NCBI GenBank assembly: GCA_039545315.1
Contig: BCIM01000011.1
Span: 372,001-436,000 of the forward strand
Direction of reading: 5' to 3'
Length of the DNA stretch: 64,000 nt
Origin: Kondoa malvinella
Taxonomy: Eukaryota > Basidiomycota > Agaricostilbomycetes > Agaricostilbales > Kondoaceae
Shown: in pieces, positions 56,414-64,000 of the stretch
How positions within the stretch are numbered: position 1 is the stretch's first letter
How the letters are laid out: every line of letters starts with the position of its first letter
Notes under the pieces: model-generated
Database searches by the model: none
What the model was told of the DNA's origin: nothing
The model's input: only the letters and a program-made list of their open reading frames with translations
Translations under genes and position numbers: made by a program

Positions 56414-59400
56414 ATGTCTGCTAGCAGAGCCACCAATAGTAATGCGGCCGCTGCTACGCCAGATGCCAGTGGGCAGCACAGATCAGGCGCTCTACCCGTA
56501 ATCAAGGCTCAACTCCAATTTCAGTTGTCGACTCTGACAGATGAATCCTTCGCAAAAAATGTGACAGAAATCGATGCTGTACGTGCCTCTGACACTCAAC
56601 ACCCTAGTCAAAGCTCATTCGAGGTCCAGCTAATTGATGCAAATGGCGTCGAAGCGAATTCGCACCTCATACGAAGACTCATCCTTCAGTCCGCTCCTGC
56701 TTTACAAGCGCCGGCAAATGCGCCGATACCATCACCTACACCTAACGCATATCTCCTGCTACGCTTGCTATTCTATTCCGTCCGCAAATTGGCCAAAGAC
56801 CCACTTTTGACGCACCGATATCGCGAAGCTTTTCTGTCCGGATTGAACGACACCTCGCCCAATTCGAGCTCCTACGATGCTTTCCGCTACTTGGGAGAAA
56901 ACTTGTCTGCTTTCTGTGATCGAGGCGGCTTCAATGGTCTCGAAAGAACGGTTCTCGCGCTTGAAATGGTCAAAGTCTTGGTTCCGCCTGTACAGCCTGC
57001 CGGTGCCTCACAAACAGCTGTCCGAAATGCAGTCTCCTTGCACGCGAAAAGCAAAGAGTTTGGACTGGCCGCGGTCAAGATGTTGCGCAACAGCTGGGAA
57101 GTTGGCATCGAAGGCCTGGCGGCTGGTCAAAACAGTGATACAGTTGGACCTGTAGCACTCAGCCGCATCTTGGATCGGGTCATCAGTGATTGGCATATTG
57201 ATGCAGAGAAAGGGGAAGCTGGCATCTGGTCTGAAGATCGCGGCGAAACTCTCTTGAGCATTGAGCAAAAGCGGGATCTGGTCAGAGCAATGTGGGCTCG
57301 CCTAGGCAAAGAGTTGGCCTTGCAAGTTACTGCTCACTCTCTCGAAAGCATGGAGTGAGTTGGATGATCGTGTTGTCCCTGCAAACGCTGACTACCTTGA
57401 TAGATTCGCCAAAGATACCTCTTCAATGGCTGTCCTACATCGCGTCTGCCCAGACCCACAACTGTGCACGTCTGAAATCGTCCGCGTGGTCATCAGCAAG
57501 CACGCTCGCGCTCCCAATCCACCCGTTTCGCCTGAGTCTGACCGAACCGTTACTGATCTGCTCAACCAATACATCGACCTCGCTGACGAAGCCGTCGACA
57601 AGTTCAGTCTCGATCCTGCCGTTATCTCGCGCACTTTCGCAGAATATCTGCCGTCTCGTTCTTTGGCTGCCATTGTCAAATCAATGTTCGACCTACCCGC
57701 CCGAGAGTTCACTTTACCAGACCTTTGGGGCTCGAAAGCGCTTGCCGCCTTCATCGGCAGTTCGCCTACCGCTTTCTCTGCTCTTTGGGAAACTTGGCAG
57801 AACACTCCTCAGCTACTCGACCTTCTCAGTCACCTCGCCAACATTTCCTCGGAAACCTTTGCACCCGGCAATCTGCCCAACATACGCCGAGTGCTGTCGA
57901 TGGACGACGTTGCTTCGGCTCATCAATCGATCCGCGGCTTGGCTCATAGCATCCAAGGATCCTTTTGGAACTGTGCCGATTTGACGCGCACTCTAGTCAA
58001 GCTATCCGAAAGCGAAGATTGCGCCAGCAAAGTCGCAGAAATCTTCGATCGCGGTATGAAGACCAATCCTGAGCTGGTTCTTCTTGGTCTCGTCACTCTC
58101 GACAAACCTTGGAACGGCCTCCACAACAGGATCGTTACCGATCTTATCGCATCCTTCCTCTCTGGCCAACCCTCTCACCAACTTGTCTTCTATCGTTTGT
58201 GGCAGATCGACCACAACCTTGTTTTGGCCAGCTTCCGCGAATCTTATCTCGACAATGAACTCAACATCGGTCGCATTGTCGATGTAGCACAAGACCTCCT
58301 CATCCTACAAGAAGTACTCGAATTGCGACCTTTCCAACTTGCACTTGATGCAGCTGCCTTAGCTAGCCGAAGAGAGTTCCTGGAACTTACCCGATGGCTC
58401 CAAAATTGCATCCAGCGATTCGGCGCACAATTTGTGAAGGAGACGCTGGCCTTTGTCGGTAACAAGGTCAAGGTCGAGCTGAAGCGTAATGAGATGGATC
58501 CTCCGCCAGAAGCCTCCACTATGCCACTGATCGCTGGAGCTGTTGCTATTTTCATGAGGGCTCTGCGAATGAAGTACATCTCGACTATCTCAGATCTTGA
58601 TCACAGCTGACATTTGTCAGCAGTCACGGCTTGTTTGATGCCGAAGACATCGAGCTGTTCAAGGAAGTCAGAACTCTCAGCTTACAACTCCATCCTCGAC
58701 TGCTTAACTTTGCGCCTGGTGCAGACCAAGAGCCGGGCATGGCAGTCGCATCGTTCCCTGCTGATATCGAAGCGGAAGTCGACGCGACGTTCAAGCGCAT
58801 GTACGAGACCGATATCACTGTTGAAGACGTTGTCCGGATTTTGCAAGAGGCTCGCGATTCGGGAGAACCTAGAAGAGTCGACTTCTACCAATGCATGCTG
58901 CATGGTCTAATGGACGAGATGCGCTTCGTGGCAACTTATCCTCCTCAAGAATTGATCCTCACCGCGCATCTGTTCGGCTCTCTCATACAAAATCAAGTTG
59001 TCGATCACATCCCGCTTGGCATTGCTGTGAGATATGTACTTGATGCCTTGAAACATCCTCCCAGTACTGCATCCTTCCGCTTTGGTGTCACTGCTCTGGG
59101 TCAATTCCAGAATCGCCTAACCGACTGGCCTCAATTGGCTACTGCGCTCTTGAATATCTCGCACATCAGCACTGCGACGCCAGAATTAGCTGCAATTGCT
59201 CGAGCGGCTATCTCAGATCCCGCTTCGGGTGATATGAATGCTGTCGCCGCGATTGTTCGTCCAGACGAGGCAGTCTCTCCATTCAACACCTTGAAAGCCA
59301 GTCTTGATGATCTTGGTCCGATCGTTCCGCCAGAAGAAGAAGATTCGGACAAGATCTTGTTCATCATCAATAACTTGGCCTTTTCCAACCTCGATGCCAA

Positions 59401-62400
59401 AGTCGCAGATATGGCCGGTCGCATTGAAAAACCCCAGTTCCGCTGGTTCGCCAACTATCTTGTCGCCCAACGGGTCAGCATCGAACCAAACAATCACAAC
59501 CTTTACCTCAGCTTCTTGGATGCGCTCGAAATCCCTCCTCTACACAAATATGTCTTGCAAGAATCCTACGGCAAAGCAGCAGCTCTGCTGGCCTCCGAGA
59601 AGACAGTCTCGTCAAGCACTGAGCGTACTCTGTTGAAGAACCTTGGAGCATGGATCGGGTCCATCACCTTAGCTCGTAACAAACCGATCAAGCACAACAA
59701 CATTGCTTTCAAGGAGCTTTTGGTACAAGGCTACGACAGTGGTCGCCTCATTGTCGCCATACCGTTTGTTTGCAAGATACTCGAACAGTGTGCAAAATCT
59801 CGCGTTTTCAAACCGCCCAACCCTTGGCTGGTAGCCATCTTGAGTCTCCTCGGCGAGCTCTACCAGTTTGCCGAGTTGAAGCTCAATCTCAAGTTCGAGA
59901 TCGAAGTCTTGTGCAAGAGTCTGAACCTCGACCTGAAAGACTTGGAACCAACGCATATTCTACGCAACCGTCCGACTCGACAGGAAGCTGACTTTGCCCG
60001 GAATGCTGCCAATGCTGCTCATGGGCCTTCTCTCGCTCAAGACCTGGAACGTATTGCAGGAACGGGTGGCTTCGCTGCTGGTCCAATTGCACCAGTTCGC
60101 CCAGGTCAACCTCAACCGCTGCTTCTGTCCGGTCAAGCAGGCTACTCTCTGGGTCTACAAGACAGCATCGCTAGTGCCTTACAAGCTTTGCCCGCCTACA
60201 TCATCTTCAATCCGCAAATACACTTCCTTTCCGCCAATCCTGCTCTGAAGCGCTTTGTGCATGCTGCCATCGATCGTGCGATCCGAGAAATTATCGCTCC
60301 TGTTGTGGAACGTTCCGTCACAATCGCTGGCATCTCGACTCGAGAATTAGTCGCCAAAGACTTTGCGACTGAAGTCGACGACGAGAAGCTTCGGAGCTCA
60401 TCTCATCTCATGGTTCAAAGTCTCGCTGGAAGCTTGGCTCTCGTCACGTGCAAAGAACCTCTGCGCTTGAGCATCATGACGCACCTTCGTAGCTTGTTGT
60501 TGCAGAATGGCTTTGCAGAACACAACGTACCAGAGCAGGCAGTTCAAGTCGTCGCCAACGAGAATCTCGACTTGGCCTGCTCTGTCGTGGAGCGAGTCGC
60601 CATGGAGAAGGCTATCGTTGAGCTGGATGAAAGCTTGGCGCCTGCTTATCAAGCTCGTCGCGTTCATCGAGAAAGGGGTACGGGCACATTCAAAGACGTA
60701 GCAGCCGCGACAGCTTCCCAATTCTCCAGCAACCTGCCGGATCCTCTCAGCATCAAAGTCAACGGCCTTACACCTCAGCAAGCCAAAGTATACGAAGACT
60801 TTGCAACTGCACGCAACAGTGCAGCTGCACTCAACGAAGGTCGCTCTGTCCGTGCAGACTCGCCTGGCCTGTTGGAAGACCGGCCTCGCACACCTGCCGC
60901 ACCCGCTTTCGCTTCTCAACTCGCCAACGTTCCGGCTTTGCTTACCGTCCAGCAAGCGGCCGACAAATTCTCTGTCAGTGCTCCCTCATGAGTTATGTAC
61001 ATCGAACTGATGCTTTTTGCTTGCAGCAAATCGTTACCGAATTGGACACCACCTTATTGGGCCAATCTGCTACGAGTTTGATCGACTTGCCTAGCGACAG
61101 TGATATACTCTTGGTTCTCAGCCAGCTGCCTATCCTGGTGACTCGCTCAGTCAATCCCGATGATGCTGCATTGTCTGGCTCGCAGAAAGTTGTTCAGCTT
61201 CTATATCGAGCAGACACCGATCTCGCAAGAGAAGCATACGCTGCACTGCTCGAACGTCTCTGCGCGCTGTCCGACAAGGTGGCTCGTGAAGTGATTGCTT
61301 GGCTCATTTATGCTGAGGATGAAGTGAGTGAACGTGTCATCGTGCTCGTCTCAAGCTGACCAGTCTGCTTTCCAGCGGAAATTCAATGTACCAGTCACTA
61401 TCTCATTGATCAAGCACCGGATCATCCCTGTTCTGGACTTTGAAGGTCAGATCGCCAAGTTCATCTTACGCGATTTCCGGCCTGCAACCATCGACTTCGC
61501 TGCCCAATTGATCCGACAGATCTTGTCGGAGAAGCCCCCAATGGCAACTCGAGATCAGCTTGCTCGAGCGATCGAAGCTCTGGTCCAGGCTCTGCACAGC
61601 GACCGAGGCACCGAGCAGTCAAACCAGCTCTTGGAAGATCTGCGACTTGGAGCAGGTGCAGCCAGCCGAGCGGAAATGGAAGCGCAAGAGATTAAAGAAC
61701 AGTTGACTGTCTTCTTCGTCCAATGGGTCCGCATCTACCAGCAATCGACTACTCTGGAAAAGTCTTTCGTTGAATACGTGGTACAATTGCAGGATCAAGG
61801 TATTCTGAAAGGAGAGGACTTGTCATCTCGCTTCTTCCGGAGTGAGTTGATCTTCTAGAGCTGTCGACCCTGATCTGACATCTCTCCACAGCTTGCACAG
61901 AAGTAAGCGTTGACAGCTACATCAAGCAAAAAGCAGGAGGCGGAACAATTGCTTCTGGCATATTCCAGCCTGTCGATGCTCTCGCGTCTTGTACGTGTGC
62001 TTCATCGTGTTGCTATCGGATGACTTACATCTCACTAGTGATCGCCTTTATGCTGAAATACCACGGCGACGGCTCTGGAGATCGCACAGCTGCGGATGCA
62101 AAGGCATTCTACTTGACAAAAGGTGAGTTGACGTAGACAAGAAGAACGGTCGCATGCTGACAATGCGCCAACAGTTCTATCCATCGTCGTTCTCGTGCTG
62201 TCGCAGTCGCATGAAGAACTTGGACCACACTTTGCTGTTGCCCAGAAACCCTTCTTCCGCTTGTTCTGTGAGTCATATGTCAGCAATTAATTCCCTTGTA
62301 GCTAATGCTTCGTACAGCATCTCTGCTGAGCAACCTTGCCTCGATTGAGTTGCATGTCGGCCCAGCGTACACCAAGATCCTGGGAGCGTTGAGCTATTCC

Positions 62401-63533
62401 ATCAACACTTTGCAGCCCGTCTACTTCCCTGGCTTTGCTTTCTCGTGGATTACGCTCATCTCGCATCGCCTTCTCATGCCCAAGCTTTTGCGGGACGCCG
62501 ATGGTCAAGTTTCTTTCCATCGACTGCTCCTCTCGCTTCTCCGCTTCATGGATCCCTTTTTGCGCGACCAACAGATGAACGATACTGTGAAGGCTTTGTA
62601 CACTGCGACCTGCAAGATTTTCTTGGTTCTACTGCACGACTTCCCTGAATTCCTGTCGAACTACCACGTTTCGCTATGCGATGCCATTCCCGCCTCTTGT
62701 CTACAGCTTCAGGTGAGCTTTGTCGTTGCTGGTCTGGGCGTTGAGCTGATATGTGCCTGTAATCAGAACATCATTTTGGCCGCCTTCCCGCCAGACATTA
62801 CGCTGCCGGACCCTTTCAGCTCGGAAGCTCTAAACTCGAGAGAAATGTCACGCTCGCCGATCCTTCTTTCCGATTTCGGAGCGCCTTTAGCCAACAATCG
62901 TGAGATGTTGACTGTTTTGGAGAAGGTCTTGCGCAATGAAGGAGCTGCTTCCACCTTTATGCCATACAAGAGCCAATTCAGTGCTATCAAATCTGCAACG
63001 AGCGAAGGGCAAGAGGAAGAGGTGCAATACAGTCGCAAGATGCTCAGCTCGTTTGTCTTGGCCATCACTAGCGCTGCCGTCGCGCCGTTTAGCAAGAGCG
63101 CTACCATGCGATTTGATCCCACTTCGCCTAGCGTAGAAGTGTTCTTGGCTTTGTTGAACGACTTTGATCCCGAAGGTAGGCTCTCTTCCTCCATGTTTCT
63201 GTGCCCCATCTCATCAGGATTGTAGGTCGATATCTCCTCATCTCGACGGTCGCCAATCAGCTCCGATACCCAAACACCCACACCTACTTTGCCTCGTCCC
63301 TCCTCCTGCACACTTTCGCTCCAGGCCAAGCGGACGATCTCAGCAGAGAGATTGTCGTTCGGGTCCTGCTCGAGCGCGTGTGCTCTCTTCGACCTCATCC
63401 CTTCGGTCTGGTCCTCACTCAAGTCGAGCTCCTGCGCAAGTACAATGTCCAAGAAGAAGCCTTCTTCCAAAAGCAAGAGACTGCCATTTTGAAGCCATTG
63501 ATTGACCGCATTCAAGCCGCTGCTACTGTATAA
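56414..63533 (+). CDS. NOT1: CCR4-NOT complex scaffold subunit Not1 (CNOT1)
   Basis: Starts MSASRATNSNAAAATPDASG at 56414 and ends KPLIDRIQAAATV at 63533, about 2200 aa in roughly ten exons. The first large blocks are HEAT-like (NSWEVGIEGLAAGQNSDTVG, LRPFQLALDAAALASRREFL). The centre has the MIF4G/CAF1-binding area (FSNLDAKVADMAGRIEKPQF, ALEIPPLHKYVLQESYGKAA) and the DUF3819 block (AYIIFNPQIHFLSANPALKR, RAIREIIAPVVERSVTIAGI, SSHLMVQSLAGSLALVTCKE). The C-terminus is the Not1 module that docks NOT2-NOT5 (FMDPFLRDQQMNDTVKALYT, PIPKHPHTYF-equivalent, PHPFGLVLTQVELLRKYNV). It scaffolds deadenylation and mRNA decay in the cytoplasm. Frame changes match ~50-nt introns. Confidence 0.93.
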
Positions 63534-64000
63534 ATACCTACGACCACCACCACCACTACCTATTCGCGTGCGTTCGTCGTTAACTTGCGCGACCGATGGA
63601 AAAAGCAATTTTGTCACAAGTTCAGAAGGGGCATGTGTGTTTTGTCCAAAGTAAAGTCAAGATGGATACCCCAAAGCTGTATATAGGCATGTTGTATATA
63701 CCAGGGCACAAATGCAGAGAGTACAGATGTTTTGCCACTCCTTTGCCTCAGGGCCTGCCCGAAAACTACTTTGTTCTCGCCGATCTCGATATTTTGTCTC
63801 GACAACACCTCTCCGACTCCGACAGCTTGTAACCCTTGTCATCCCTGCCGCTTTACACAATCCGTTCCCAAAGATATAGCCAAGCTCGACTCACTGATCC
63901 GCCTGACCGTCGGCGCGCCTTTCCAAAGATTCAACCCAGCTCGTTGATGTTCTTGAGCACAAGCAATAAAAGATCTGTGCATCATTTTATAGCAAATTCC
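63534..64000. other. 3' flank of NOT1; possible end of another gene
   Basis: About 465 bases to the window edge. Most is probably NOT1 3' UTR and spacer. A plus-strand frame at 63860-63947 reads SVPKDIAKLDSLIRLTVGAP then FQRFNPAR and a stop, which looks protein-like, but no acceptor, start or family supports it. An AATAAA at 63965-63970 follows it. Confidence 0.35.

Noticed and set aside
57392..60955. Minus-strand frames of 100 to 185 codons across NOT1
   Set aside because: All mirror the NOT1 exons and have no start context, splice logic or family motif.
1..64000. Secondary-metabolite or effector cluster
   Set aside because: No polyketide synthase, NRPS, terpene cyclase or P450 was recognised; the acyltransferase, amidase and SDR are isolated among housekeeping genes.

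Overview
This window looks like compact nuclear DNA of a fungus, most likely a basidiomycete. Nearly every gene is split by short GT-AG introns, most of them 45 to 60 nt. Gaps between genes are small and the genes are typical fungal ones: a YTP1-like protein, RTA1, an Rds1-type ferritin-like protein, the succinate/fumarate carrier, a large-subunit catalase, NIP100/p150 dynactin and NOT1. A yeast-like Pucciniomycotina is my guess; nothing in the sequence settles the species. I saw no convincing tRNA, rRNA, transposon or CRISPR array.

Layout. 1-10 kb: the 3' end of a purine permease, an ING/PHD chromatin reader, a Ser/Pro-rich unknown, a wax-synthase-type membrane acyltransferase, a Gln/Pro-rich unknown, a 72-residue protein and the succinate/fumarate carrier. 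10-19 kb: an unknown gene whose 3' end is duplicated 2.7 kb away, two short unknown genes, a YTP1-like membrane protein, an amidase and a 139-residue unknown. 19-32 kb: Vps29 (retromer), an RNA polymerase III subunit (Rpc17/RPC9 family), a PARP-type zinc-finger protein assembled from micro-exons, a single-pass membrane protein, a 684-residue RING protein without introns, a PC-esterase-like type II membrane protein and a short-chain dehydrogenase. 32-45 kb: GPI13, catalase, dynactin p150 and the DNA polymerase delta small subunit. 45-64 kb: RTA1, an Rds1-like secreted protein, ALG3, a carnitine acyltransferase, a BTB protein with a hexapeptide-repeat tail, a small unknown, and NOT1, which fills most of the last 7.6 kb.

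The genes are mostly independent housekeeping functions and do not form a recognisable metabolic cluster. Loose themes are acetyl/organic-acid handling (succinate/fumarate carrier, carnitine acyltransferase), ER glycan and GPI assembly (GPI13, ALG3) and trafficking (Vps29, dynactin).

The most unusual items are: (i) the BTB/POZ protein at about 54.1-55.9 kb, which ends in about nine tandem hexapeptides of the form V-x-V-x-G-D; (ii) a perfect 91-bp inverted repeat that places the same element just upstream of two divergent genes (31.7-32.0 kb); (iii) a ~400-bp direct duplication (10.56 and 13.23 kb) that carries a gene tail and lies just upstream of two different genes; and (iv) extreme micro-exons. 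Gene models were spliced by eye, using phase, family motifs and splice consensus; where an exon is uncertain the entry says so.
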